Assembly (NCBI GenBank): GCA_002943765.1
Contig: PQWQ01000006.1
Coordinates: 3,658,001 to 3,722,000, forward strand
DNA length: 64,000 nt
Source: Psoroptes ovis
Taxonomy: Eukaryota; Arthropoda; Arachnida; Sarcoptiformes; Psoroptidae
Reading direction: 5' to 3'
The notes under the pieces are model-generated. The model did not search any database, was not told the DNA's origin, and saw nothing but the letters and a program-made list of their open reading frames with translations. This document shows positions 32,682-43,369 of this stretch, piece by piece. A program made the translations under genes and the position numbers. How positions within the stretch are numbered: the stretch's first letter is position 1; every line of letters starts with the position of its first letter.

Positions 32682-33208
32682 CTTTAAATTTATATTTTAT
32701 ATAATTATGATTTTACATTAAATTCATCAAAAAATTTTTAATTCAAAATTTACAAATTTTCGCACATGTGATATCTGAAAAAACAGAAACATCAACATTC
32801 AAATTATGAATAGAAAATCATTCAAAAATAATGTTTAAATTTGAAAATGAATTGAACATGAGAAAAATTAGAAAGAAAAAACATATCAAATCAGCTACAA
32901 TCAATTGAATTTAATCAAATAAAAAAAATCGAAATTGCGAAGAAATAAATTTCCTGCATCTATGTAAAATTTAACCTTGAGTATAATCATGATTGTTATT
33001 TTATAAAATTGATGTTTTATTTCATTTCAATCCTCGAACATAATTGATAATGATATTATTGTCTAATTGATATGTTCAATAAGACAGCACAAGACACTTG
33101 TAGCTAGAATTTTTAATTTTAATTTATTTATTTTTGATTTTTTTTGATGAATTAAAAAATTTTGAATAATTCTACTGAAGATTATATTTTATTTCAAATT
33201 TATTAACA
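32682..33208. promoter_or_regulatory. Divergent intergenic region MTPAP / AGPAT
   Basis: These 527 AT-rich bases lie between divergent start codons. I see no RNA gene or repeat of note. The minus-strand ORF overlapping the first AGPAT exon (33172-33444) is its antisense shadow. Confidence 0.4.
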
Positions 33209-34536
33209 ATGTTGTTCAAAAGAATCATATTTTTCATACATTTATCATTTTTATTCATGACATGTTTTGTATTAAGTTTGATACAATGGTTGAATTTTAA
33301 AATTACATCCAAAATCAATAACAAATTGCGTTTACATATCAATTTTTTGATGCAAGAATTGATATTCTCTCGTAAGTAAAGTGTTATGTTTTGATAGGAT
33401 TTTCTATTTTGAATTTCAATTTCTGTAAATGAATTAATCTCCATTTAATAGAATTTGTCGTTTGCATGGAATGGTTCTGTCATACACGTGTACGCGTTAT
33501 TTTCAAAGATAGAAAAACGTTTGAAAACCATTTGAAAAAACCATCGTTCTTAATTGGGAATCATCGTTATGAGACTGATTTTATGTTCTTTATCTTATAT
33601 ACCCGTCTATTCACTCGTTTCGGTACAATTCGTTCATTCGCTAAATATGAATTGAGCCAGATTCCAATATTCGGTTGGTCATTCATGTCGACTGAATTCA
33701 TATTCTTGAAACGTGATTGGCAAAAAGATAAACAAACGATTGTTAATTCTTTGAAAGATTTAGATAAATCAATTGCACCAGTTAATTTGATTATATCGCC
33801 CGAAGGTACTAGATTTAACGAAAATAAATATCAAAATGCTATCGCATACGCGAAAGAAAATAATTTACCATTGTTCAAGTATCATTTAATTCCCCGTCCG
33901 AAAGGTTTTAATTTTGTATTGAAACATTTAATCAATCATTGTATGTATTGATTGAGTTTTACAATTGAATTTTACTAGCGATCAATTTCATGAATTTCAT
34001 ATTATTGATTAGATCCTAAAATGTACAATGTATTCAATGTTGAAATGTGTCAGCAACAAGATTCGTATGATATTAATTGGAAAAATTTCTTTAAATGTAA
34101 GAAAATGAATGCAGATATTTATGTTGAACAAGTCGATAATGAAAAATTGCCTGATGCTGAAGCAGATGAACAAGAATACACAAAACTTTTATATGATATT
34201 TTTCATCGTAAAGTATGAAAACGATTGATTTTGATCAAATATTTCATTTTAATTCATTTTTCTTTTCAGGATGAAATTGTTGAACAACTTCGAAATACAT
34301 CATCATTTTCTAATGGTGAAATTGTTGTTAACAGTAAACCATCAATATTAGTTTTGATTCGTTGTATCATCATGAATTTATTGATTGGCGGAACGTGTTA
34401 CTATTATATATTATATTTAGCATTCATGAGTCGTCTAACAATTATTGTTTTCATTTTAATCATTACTATTGGTACATATTTGATGTTCAGAAGTGCTAAA
34501 GTTTCTAATTACGGCGAAAAAAAAGTGAAAAAATGA
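33209..34536 (+). CDS. 1-acylglycerol-3-phosphate acyltransferase (AGPAT3/4-like)
   Basis: This membrane acyltransferase of the PlsC/AGPAT family converts lysophosphatidic acid to phosphatidic acid in the ER. Four exons (33209-33371, 33452-33940, 34013-34212, 34270-34536; phases 1, 1, 0) give 372 aa, the length of AGPAT3/4. The first exon encodes the N-terminal membrane helix (IIFFIHLSFLFMTCFVLSLI) followed by a match to the human INKQLFRKIN region. Motif I is NHRYETD (NHX4D), motif II is around FIFLKRDWQKDK, motif III is SPEGTRF and motif IV is LIPRPKGF. The C-terminus holds two further hydrophobic segments (from about residue 300) and ends in a basic KKVKK, an ER-retrieval-like tail. AGPAT3 or AGPAT4 cannot be separated by eye. 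Confidence 0.9.
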
Positions 34537-34632
34537 AAATAAACAAAATGAATCGAAAATTTTCGTACATATATTAATGAAATGATTAGCAAAAAAAAAA
34601 GAATACAAAATTATCCTATTAAAAATTATTTG

Positions 34633-36827
34633 TTATGATTTGTCGCTATCTTTTTTGTCATTTTTACTAGCATCAATGATTGGAAATCGATCAGTGTCAA
34701 TTGGTGCCGGCACCCATGTATGAAGATCACTGTCTTTAAATGTTTGAAATAATGCAATTTTGGCTTGATGATAATTTTTTGCAATATGTTTCAAACAATG
34801 ATAATCCATGCCAATACAATTTTCAATTGATAATACTTTTGATTCGGACATATCAGTGTTTAAAATAATTTCATCACAAATTTTCGGATGTTTTGTTATC
34901 AAATTTATAAATCTATCTAATAATTTTCTTTTACACAAACGAGATATTCCATTATTCAAATAATTAACACCAGTTTCAGTACGAATAATTTCCAGCTGTT
35001 CAATAACATCGAATTCTCCACCATCATTGAATGATTTTTTAAGATGCCAATTGTGTGAATATGGTGGTATGAATGCTACCTGTAATAATTAATTATAATT
35101 AATATATCATAGTTAGTGATTAATGGATATAATTTATGATTTAAAGTATAGTCAATTTTTTTAAGTCAATGATTTCGACTAAAATAATCGACTTATAAAC
35201 ATTACCATTAAATCTTTTGATGCGGATGATTTTTCGTGAAAACCGACCTTGCATTCATTGATTCGATAATTAGGGAGATTTTCTATTCTAGGTAATAATT
35301 TCTCTTTATCGATGCGGCCATGTAATGCGCGTATCAAATGAGTATAGCTGAATAGATTTGAAACCACTAAACTTTCAATGTAGATTGGTTCGATGAAAAG
35401 ACTCAATAATGATCCTTGTATGCCTACAACATTCCATAATGCAATTTTATCTGAACATGACATAAATGTACATCGTTGACTTGAGCATAATATACCATCC
35501 CATGTTGAAATATAATCGATAGGCATTGGAACAGTTCCTTGTCCTTTTTCTACTTTGCATCTTAAAGCTCCATTAGTATTATTCCTACAATTCTCATTAA
35601 AATTGAACACTCTTGAATCGCCGCATGGAGGTGATGTGATGTATAAATGCAATTTCAAATGATTCTTTAAACGAAAACGTTTACCACTAGAATCTGAGGG
35701 TTCCAAAATAAATTCTTGTTTATCAACTAGATTATTAGATAAAAGACTCTCTAATTGATCATAGAGAACATGTAAGAGACCGCGTCGAGCTAAAATTTCA
35801 GCATGTGAATCATTCACAACATCACCATTGAGTGATAAATTTTGACCTGCTATGCATTTGGTTCCAGTACCAATCGAAAGTACTTCAGCACTATTATCAA
35901 TATCTGAAATCAACACAAAACCAGCCAATTCTTTGTAACGCCATAAATCTTGTTGCATGAAAGTATTCTTAGCATTTTCATCAGATATCGATTTTTCAAT
36001 CAATTTATTCAAATTGACTGGATTTATATTTTCAGACCATTTTTGCAATACTTCATCACAAACAGTTCGTGATTTATCAGCTGCTTGCAAAAATTCACGT
36101 GATTCATTCTGAGCATTTTCATTTTCAAAATCCATTGGTTTATTGACATTCGATTCTACATCTTCAACAGAGATTAAGACATCAATTCGTGGTCCCATTA
36201 TCGTTCTTTCTGTTGAATCTTGCAATGTATCAAACTGTTGTACTTGTTCATTTTCTTGCGAAGATTTCTTAGCAAATTTTCGCGACAATGAAGAATTTTT
36301 CGTTCTACCACGCTTATTTTTTTTCTTTTTAGATTTCTCATTTGAATCTAAGAATTGAGAAAAATAAGCGATCGCATTGGTTGCTGCTTGTTGTTTTGAT
36401 TCTTGTTTGCTTTTCGCTTTGCCATGAAAAGTTCCGATTTTATTTATTTCGATGCAAGTAATGTGAAGTGGATCATGTGCTAGCCCAAAAGAACCTTTAT
36501 CGACAATTTTCAAAACTTTGTTCTGGCCTGGAAATATTTCATGTAGAACTTGAATAGGTGATTTTTCTAATGAAAATACTAAAAAAAAAGAAAATAAGAA
36601 AAAAGATAGCTCGATATAATGATTTGAATCTGCGAACCTGATCTAAAACGATCAACAATTTCATTCATTTCACTTTTATTTAATTGTAAATCAATGTTTT
36701 GAAAATCATCAGAATCTTCACATGAATCAGTTGTTGATTTTCTTTTTAGTTCATTGATTTTTCTGACGTTTTGTATAAAATATTGTAAATGATCTTTGGT
36801 ATCACTGTCACTGTTAATTTCAGTCAT
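34633..36827 (-). CDS. ADAR: ADAR, double-stranded-RNA adenosine deaminase
   Basis: This enzyme edits adenosine to inosine in double-stranded RNA. Three exons (36827-36638, 36578-35206, 35079-34633; phases 1 and 0) give 669 aa. One dsRNA-binding domain is visible at about residues 68-140 (PIQVLHEIFPGQN through GKAKSKQESKQQAATNAI). A low-complexity basic and acidic linker follows, then the deaminase domain from about residue 240. Catalytic residues are intact: DSHAEILARRG (His322, Glu324), SPPCGD and MSCSDKIALWNVVGIQGSL for zinc and inositol-hexakisphosphate coordination. The first donor is GTTCGC, which is weak but is supported by reading into the dsRBD. Insect ADARs have two dsRBDs; only one is found here. 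Intact catalysis argues against an ADAD-type pseudoenzyme. Confidence 0.92.
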
Positions 36828-37069
36828 TTTCACATTTTATAAATGACAAATGAGATAATTTTGAAAATTCGAAAAATTGTTAATTTGATGAAAGATGAAT
36901 AAAAAACTCATGTTTTCTTTTTTTTGAGAAATTTTTTGCGAATAATCGATACAATCGTAATTTTTTTTTCGATATTTCAGCAGAATTTAATCAGGTTGTA
37001 ATTTTGACAAATTCAAAATCAAAATTTTTTGTCATTCACATATTAATTTCCATTAAAAATGTTCATGAA

Positions 37070-38854
37070 ATGAAAATTATTATAATTTTATTCATTTCCA
37101 TGATAATTGTCGAAATCGATTGTAAATTGATTGAAATTCCATACATTCCTTTACAACATGTTGAATGTTGGTTTCATAATCAAAATCATTTGAACAAATT
37201 ACAATTGAAAAATTATTGTCAGCATAATGATTTTAATTTAATTCGAACAGATTTTTCAGGTAATTTTATTTTCTTAATTTCGCTTATTTCGATTGATTTT
37301 TCAATGAATTTTCATCATCTCAAAGATGAATCAAATCAATATAAAAATAGATTCTGTGAAACCATCTTATTATTACCTGAAAAATTACATTGTTGGGGCT
37401 ATGAAAACGATTTGAATAATCTAACAAAAAATAATGATTGTAATTTGCTATATGAACCTGTTTGTAATGGTTTAAGTAATTCATGGGCATCAGATTCCGA
37501 TGAACAATGGCAAACATTCTTCAATACAGCCGATTTCGGATACATACGGCAGCAACGAAATGAACTAAGAATGTATTGTCGGCCGAAAAATGATGAACCT
37601 CAATCAAGTTCACTTGAATGTACAAAATATACTAGATTTTGCCGCTCAAAAAATATTTACATCAATTTTCAAAAATTATCGCATCTGCCCGAACCAATAC
37701 GTTATCGTGAAGATGTATTAGATTATGGAGATATTGGTGGATATGATTGTGATTATTCAAGGAACGATCTGAAACTTGAAGGTGCACATAAAAGTCCATT
37801 AATGTCTTGGTTTGCGGAAATCTCACAATTTAAAAATATTTCTTCTAAAAATCAGAAAAAATGTGATATAACAATCAATAAACCAGCTTATATCATGAAA
37901 CTAGATGCAACAATTAATATGTATCATCATTTTTGTGATTTTATTAATCTTTATCTAAGTTTTCATGTGAATAATTCGTTTAATCGTGATAATCAAATAT
38001 TAATATGGGATACATATCCATATAGATCAAATTTTGGCATCATTTGGCAAACATTCACAACAAATAAACTAATGAATTTATCAATGTTGAAAGGAAGAAC
38101 AATTTGTTTTAAAGAAGTTATTTTTCCATTGTTACCAAGAATGATTTATGGATTATATTATAATATGCCTTTGATACCTGGTTGTTTTGCCAGCGGAATT
38201 TTTCGTGCATTCAATCGTCATGTATTATTTCATTTGAATCTTCCTGATACTGAAAGTATTATTTCTGAAAATAAAAATGTGATAAATATAACATTTATAG
38301 AGCGAAGTACAAAATATCGTCGTATTATCAATCAACAACAATTAATCGATTCTTTAAAATCACATGTACAAAATTTACCGATTGTTGTGAATATTCGATC
38401 AGTTGATTTCAATCATCGAATGCCATTTTTAGAACAAATGCGTATATCATCGAGTAGTGACATATTGATTGGAATACATGGTGCTGGATTAACGCATACA
38501 TTGTTTCAACCAGATTATGGAATATTGTTTGAACTATACAATTGTGATGATCATGATTGCTATAAAGATTTAGCACGTTTACGCGGTACACATTATATGA
38601 CATGGGATGATCAAAATAAATTTGAAATCATAATGGATGAAAATGATCAATTGCAAAATAATGATCGAAAATCATTGGGCAAAGCACATGAAAAATTTGT
38701 TAATTACCGGTTTGATTCTGCAGAATTTATTCGCAAAATGGATGAAGCTATCAATCTAATACAAAAAAGAAAGAATTCATTTATTCATAATAATTTGAAG
38801 GAAAAATTCAAAACAATTGATGATAATAAAATGTTAGAAAAAAATGAATTATAA
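37070..38854 (+). CDS. EOGT: EGF-domain-specific O-GlcNAc transferase
   Basis: This ER-lumenal glycosyltransferase (GT61) adds O-GlcNAc to EGF repeats of Notch and matrix proteins. The usable start is the ATG at 37070; upstream in-frame codons begin with TTG. It directly precedes a signal peptide (MKIIIILFISMIIVEIDC). Family landmarks include LHCWGYEN, NTADFGYIRQQ, MKLDATINMYHHFCDFINLY, LLPRMIYGLYYN and the catalytic-region IGIHGAGLTHTLFQPD. The protein ends in KNEL, a variant of the KDEL-type ER-retrieval signal (human EOGT ends HDEL). The segment encoded at 37260-37325 has no match in human EOGT and is bounded by GTAATT and CAAAG, so it may be a 66-nt stop-free intron; length would then be 572 instead of 594 aa. 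Confidence 0.9.
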   Translation: MKIIIILFISMIIVEIDCKLIEIPYIPLQHVECWFHNQNHLNKLQLKNYCQHNDFNLIRTDFSGNFIFLISLISIDFSMNFHHLKDESNQYKNRFCETILLLPEKLHCWGYENDLNNLTKNNDCNLLYEPVCNGLSNSWASDSDEQWQTFFNTADFGYIRQQRNELRMYCRPKNDEPQSSSLECTKYTRFCRSKNIYINFQKLSHLPEPIRYREDVLDYGDIGGYDCDYSRNDLKLEGAHKSPLMSWFAEISQFKNISSKNQKKCDITINKPAYIMKLDATINMYHHFCDFINLYLSFHVNNSFNRDNQILIWDTYPYRSNFGIIWQTFTTNKLMNLSMLKGRTICFKEVIFPLLPRMIYGLYYNMPLIPGCFASGIFRAFNRHVLFHLNLPDTESIISENKNVINITFIERSTKYRRIINQQQLIDSLKSHVQNLPIVVNIRSVDFNHRMPFLEQMRISSSSDILIGIHGAGLTHTLFQPDYGILFELYNCDDHDCYKDLARLRGTHYMTWDDQNKFEIIMDENDQLQNNDRKSLGKAHEKFVNYRFDSAEFIRKMDEAINLIQKRKNSFIHNNLKEKFKTIDDNKMLEKNEL

Positions 38855-38894
38855 TTATCATTGAAAAAACAAAAAATAGAGGACATAAATTAAT

Positions 38895-39968
38895 TCATAT
38901 TAACTTAAGATTTCGTTTGATATATGCAAATAAATTTTTATATTCATCTTTTTGATGATTTTCAATAATTTCATTGATAAACGATAAACACTCATTCAAT
39001 GTTGATTCATGTGTCATTTTATTATTGGTTATTTTTTGACATACCGTACGGATTACATTTAAATTTTTATCGAATTTATTTTGATACTTTAATTTCTTTT
39101 TAGACAATTTTTTCAATGATTTTTCGATGGATGATATGCGTATATAATAATCTATTTCTTTGCTTTGTAAATGCTCATATTGGTTCATTAAATTAGCAAG
39201 AGTTTTTTGTTGATAATAATCATTTTCGACAAATAAATCAATCGATGCTTTCTCAGAATTTTCTTGGTAACTTAATGTTGTGGTAGATGATTGAGGCAAT
39301 TTGTCATCACAGTTTTGCAGTTCGGTAGATAAATTTATTTCATTTGAATCTTTTTCATCGATATCTTTCGGTTTTTTATTAGGATATTTTCTCTTTTTAT
39401 CCTTTGGTTTGGTCATTTGTTTCACTAAAGAGTTGTCTTTAAGAAGTTTGGATTGTGAACAAAATTCGGCTGTGAATATAAACAAGACTAATAAGTGAAT
39501 AAAGGATTAATATTTAATTCACTTACGTTGATCAATCGAAGAATAAGATGATGATGATGATGATGAGGGTGATAGGATGTTGTCATCGCCGATATTGTCT
39601 AAATTATCGGTATGAGTGTTTTGTGAAAATGTCGCTGTTGATGATGCAGTGAAAATGTTTATTAATGTATCTTTATTAATAGATGATGAATTCAATAAAT
39701 TTCCCATCTTTTCTATCTTTAGATTGCTATTTTCAAGATGTTTTTTGATTAATGGACAACGTTGTATACTGCGATGAAATGTATACATGCTTTTAGTGTT
39801 ACCCAAACCATTACAACCAGGTGTTGGACATTTTTTATTATCGGATTGTTGCTGTAATTCACTAAAACGTATACTTAATGGACAACCGGAAAGTGAACGA
39901 TGTGAAGAGAATTGTCCCGATATATGTCCACTACCATCACATCCTTGCATTGGACATTGATTATCCAT
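38895..39968 (-). CDS. MYT1-like C2HC zinc-finger protein with coiled coil
   Basis: This is a small nuclear protein with two MYT1-type C2HC fingers at its N-terminus (residues 5-30: CPMQGCDGSGHISGQFSSHR; residues 47-73: CPTPGCNGLG through HRSIQRCP). The finger type is found in the MYT1/MYT1L/ST18 neural repressors and singly in L3MBTL and MYST-family proteins. Two exons (39968-39527 and 39469-38895, phase 1) give 338 aa. The middle is Ser/Asn-rich with a lysine-rich patch (PKDKKRKYPNKKPKD) that may be a nuclear signal. The C-terminal 110 residues are heptad-like and probably coiled coil, as at the C-terminus of MYT1 proteins. The second finger departs from consensus in its middle (NTKSMYTFH). 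It is divergent from RPB3 and convergent with EOGT (40 bp). Confidence 0.8.
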
Positions 39969-40664
39969 TTCGAATTATGGTTATAATTAGGCGAAAATTA
40001 ATAAAATTTGTTGTTTGTCGTGTTTTCGCAGTTACACAAATAAATATGTGCAGTGAAAATCTCTTTTCTCTATCAATGTGTTTGTGCTTGTTTGTGTGTG
40101 TGTGTGTGTGAATTGTGTGCGATTGAATATATATTTGTTAAATATCAAAGTGTTCAAATTTAAAATTGGAAACAAAATAAATCATGGGAATTATCATTTA
40201 ATTATCTAATAATAATAACCAAAAAAAATAAATTGAATTAATATTATAAAATAATTGTGGATTTTGAATGTAATTTAAATGAGTAGCGCTGTAATGGAGA
40301 TATACGACTAATTATTATGATTATTGTTATTCATGTTTTGAATGATTGGAAAAAACATTTTTTTGAAATTTGAATATTGAGAACAAATTATCAAGAGTTG
40401 ACATTATTATGGAGATCTATTTATAAATAAAATCAATAAATGAATAACAATTTAAAATAATATCAATAAAATTTAATGAAAAAAAAAGTTGAAAATAAAT
40501 TCAAAATCGTACATTATGAACAAAGCCATTTTTTAGCATTTAAAATATAAAAGAAGGTTAAGAGGTTAATTGCGTATTTTTTTGTCATGAAGAGCAAGGT
40601 TAATTTTTGTTAATATTTTAGCCGCCATCAAAATCAAAATTCAATTTAATCATTTTTAACAACA
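39969..40664. promoter_or_regulatory. Divergent intergenic region MYT1-like / RPB3
   Basis: These 696 bases lie between divergent start codons and contain a (TG)9 tract (40093-40110). The ORF 39878-40111 is the antisense shadow of the MYT1-like N-terminus. I see no RNA gene. Confidence 0.4.
40093..40110. repeat. (TG)9 microsatellite
   Basis: A perfect TG tract of 18 bases lies in the divergent promoter region upstream of the MYT1-like gene and RPB3. Confidence 0.9.
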
Positions 40665-41510
40665 ATGCCGTATGCAAATCAATCATCAGTTTATATACCA
40701 GAAAATGGTATACTAGAAGATAGTTTTAAATTTCAAATATATGAAACAGATTTATCAGTTGCAAATGCTTTGCGTAGAATATTCATATCCGAAGTACCAA
40801 CATTGGCCATTGATTGGGTTCAATTAGAATCAAATTCAAGCGTATTGAATGATGAATTCATTGCACATCGTTTAGGTTTGATACCATTAACATGTGAAGA
40901 TGTTGTTGATAAAATTCAGTATTCAAGAGAATGTACTTGCACCGATTTTTGTAGCAATTGTTCAGTTGAATTTGTATTGCATGTTCGTTGTGATACAGAA
41001 GAAACGAGAGCAGTGACAACCGCTGATTTAAAATCAAATGATCCACGTGTAGTGCCAGTTTCATCCAGAAGTCAAACAAGTGAAGAATATGGCGAACCTG
41101 AAGGCGATGAAATTTTGATTGTTAAATTACGTCGTGGTCAAGAATTGAAAATTCGCGCCTATGCTCGTAAAGGTTTTGGCAAAGAACATGCTAAATGGAA
41201 TCCAACTTGTGGTGTTGCATTTGAATATGATCCTGATAATGCCTTTCGACACACGACGTTCCCGAAACCAGAAGAATGGCCTCGTAGTGAATTCAGTGAA
41301 TTTTCCGATGATGATCCTAGATATGAAGCTGATTATATTCGTGATGGTAAACCATCAAGATTTTATTTTAACGTTGAATCAACTGGAGCATTGAAACCGA
41401 CAACATTAGTGAAATCGGGTCTCAAAGTATTGAAAAACAAATTGTCGGACCTCCTAACACATTTGTCACATGAAGTGAACAATGATGGTCTTACAATTAC
41501 TCATGATTAA
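40665..41510 (+). CDS. POLR2C: RNA polymerase II subunit RPB3
   Basis: RPB3 is the alpha-like subunit that heterodimerises with RPB11 to nucleate RNA polymerase II assembly. It is a single exon of 281 aa (human 275). The N-terminal dimerisation domain has ETDLSVANALRRIFISEVPTLAIDWV and FIAHRLGLIPL. The zinc-binding loop carries four cysteines (CTCTDFCSNC, about residues 88-97). KGFGKEHAKWNPT and TGALKPTTLVKSGLKVLKNKL are family signatures. The start codon context is AACAATGCC. Its TAA stop (41508-41510) directly abuts the stop codon of the convergent zinc-finger gene, so its 3' UTR must run antisense through that gene's last exon; an AATAAA occurs there at about 41563. Confidence 0.96.
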   Translation: MPYANQSSVYIPENGILEDSFKFQIYETDLSVANALRRIFISEVPTLAIDWVQLESNSSVLNDEFIAHRLGLIPLTCEDVVDKIQYSRECTCTDFCSNCSVEFVLHVRCDTEETRAVTTADLKSNDPRVVPVSSRSQTSEEYGEPEGDEILIVKLRRGQELKIRAYARKGFGKEHAKWNPTCGVAFEYDPDNAFRHTTFPKPEEWPRSEFSEFSDDDPRYEADYIRDGKPSRFYFNVESTGALKPTTLVKSGLKVLKNKLSDLLTHLSHEVNNDGLTITHD

Positions 41511-42549
41511 TCAATTTTTATTCATTTTTGCTTGGAATTCCATTAATGCTTGATTTATATTCTGCAATAAAGATTTTCCCTCATCAAATTGTTGATCTGA
41601 TTGTATTGAGATGTCAAATTTTGGTCTATGGGGTAAAAAACGTTGAAGTGATTGGACACGACCAGTTTGTTGAGGATATAAACGTTGGATGTATGGCATA
41701 TTCATTCTATTCTTGATACCAAAATGACTGGATATCATACCATTTTTAAATATTTTACGTTGAAATCTGCCTCGATCAGGATTTTCTTTTTCATAGACAA
41801 TTAATGCTTTGTCTATTTTTTCATGTTTCAAACGACCATCTTTGATTTGATCGATAAAATCAATGGAAAATTTTGTTTTCTGAACGAAAAAGATGAAGAA
41901 TCGATATTGAATGAGAGAAACATTATGATAATTATTGTACATACGAAAAAATTCTCTTTGTGATCAAAAGAAACAATGTGCCAGAATATATTTTTTGGTG
42001 AATATATCAAATCACATAGATTACATTTATATTCTACTGGTTTATTATTTTCTTCATCAATATATTCTTCAATTTGATCTAAACCAACTATAGGTTTAAC
42101 AGGTGATTTACGAAATAATTCACAAAGATCATTGTGATCATTTGCAATGTGTGTAGTAATGTTCTTTGAATTTGATAAGCTTAAATCACAAATCTAAATC
42201 ATAGAAAAAAATCCGGTTAGAACATTAGAATCAAAAAATCATTAATCGTTCCAATGTGTTCGACAAATAGTATACTAACCACACAATAAAATTGACGCGT
42301 TCTATTTGCATCCACTTTTGAACGAAGACCACCATGTAAATCTATTAGTAAAGATTCTGCTTTTTTTGTATCAATCAATTTATAGACACAAACTACATCT
42401 CTTTCATAATCTATGTTTAAATGAAGTTAAATAATTAAATTAAACGTGTATTGAATGCCAACAAAAGATAAAAAATTACCAACTTCTTCCAAATTTTTGG
42501 GCAAAAGTCTAAAGTTTAAAATATCATCATTAAATGTGTAATCAGACAT
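41511..42549 (-). CDS. Unrecognised protein with one C2H2-like zinc finger
   Basis: I do not recognise this protein. Four exons (42549-42480, 42410-42280, 42193-41945, 41879-41511; phases 1, 0, 0) assemble to 272 aa with good splice sites, so the gene model is sound. Around residues 128-145 lies a Cys-x2-Cys ... His-x5-His finger (YKCNLCDLIY ... FWHIVSFDHK), resembling the U1-type/matrin fingers of RNA-associated proteins, and a second Cys-x-Cys-free segment follows. The C-terminal third is basic with PDRGRFQRKIFKNG and HRPKFD. Upstream of the finger, NITTHIANDHNDLCELF looks like half of another finger. Nuclear or RNA-related function is a guess only. The gene is convergent with RPB3 with no intervening base. 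Confidence 0.75.
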
Positions 42550-43369
42550 TTTGAATAATTTTCTGAAAATTGATTAAAATTTATTGACAGATGATTATGA
42601 CCACTCATGGCTATTTCAACTCAAATCATAGACCTATCAGAGTTAAAATGGCTTCAGAATGAAGCTTTTTATATAAATTTTCAAGTTTTAAAATTATGAT
42701 TTTTGTCAAATTAGATTTCCAATGTTTTAATGAGGACTAATGATGACATTTAAATTACAATTAATTTACAATTAATTTATTAGACGTTATTCATTTAATC
42801 AATTATTTGGCCTAAAAATCGATGTGAAAGGTTGCCGTAGAATTTTTTTTGGCAAAAATCGATAGTTTCGTTTTGAGTAATGAACAAAAAAAATTCAAAA
42901 AACATATGATTTCAAAAGTAAAACAAAACAACACCACTTTGACAATACAAATTTGGCGTAACACTATGCAGTGCCCGAAAAAAAACTATTCTCTAAGTGT
43001 CTTACAACTATTTTCTATGCTTTTTCATTCATTTATTTATTTATTCTTTTTTTTAAATTTGAGTGTAATTTTGTTTATATTTGTTTTGTTTCGTAATAAC
43101 AACAATAATAATTATTATTGATTGAATTTTCATTTTGTGAATCATTTTGTTCTCATTTTTTTTGTTTAAATAATTGGCTATGCTTCACTGTTAATTAGTC
43201 ATGTTCTGATCTGAATTCAATTGACTTTATTTGCTTTCATTAGTGGTTTTCATTCATTATTTTCATATTATTGTTCAATAAATTGAAAAATAATTGTTCA
43301 ATTTTAAAATTTGTGGTGAAATAATTGTTTACTATCTTGAAATTGAATTAAATCTTGAAAGACTCAATA
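42550..43369. promoter_or_regulatory. Divergent intergenic region zinc-finger gene / ANKRD13C
   Basis: These 820 bases lie between divergent start codons. The ORF 42849-43121 is Phe/Leu/Asn-rich with a non-ATG start and is not accepted. I see no RNA gene or repeat family. Confidence 0.4.

Noticed and set aside
33172..33444. 90-codon minus ORF
   Set aside because: It is antisense to the first AGPAT exon, whose plus-strand reading matches the family and splices in frame.
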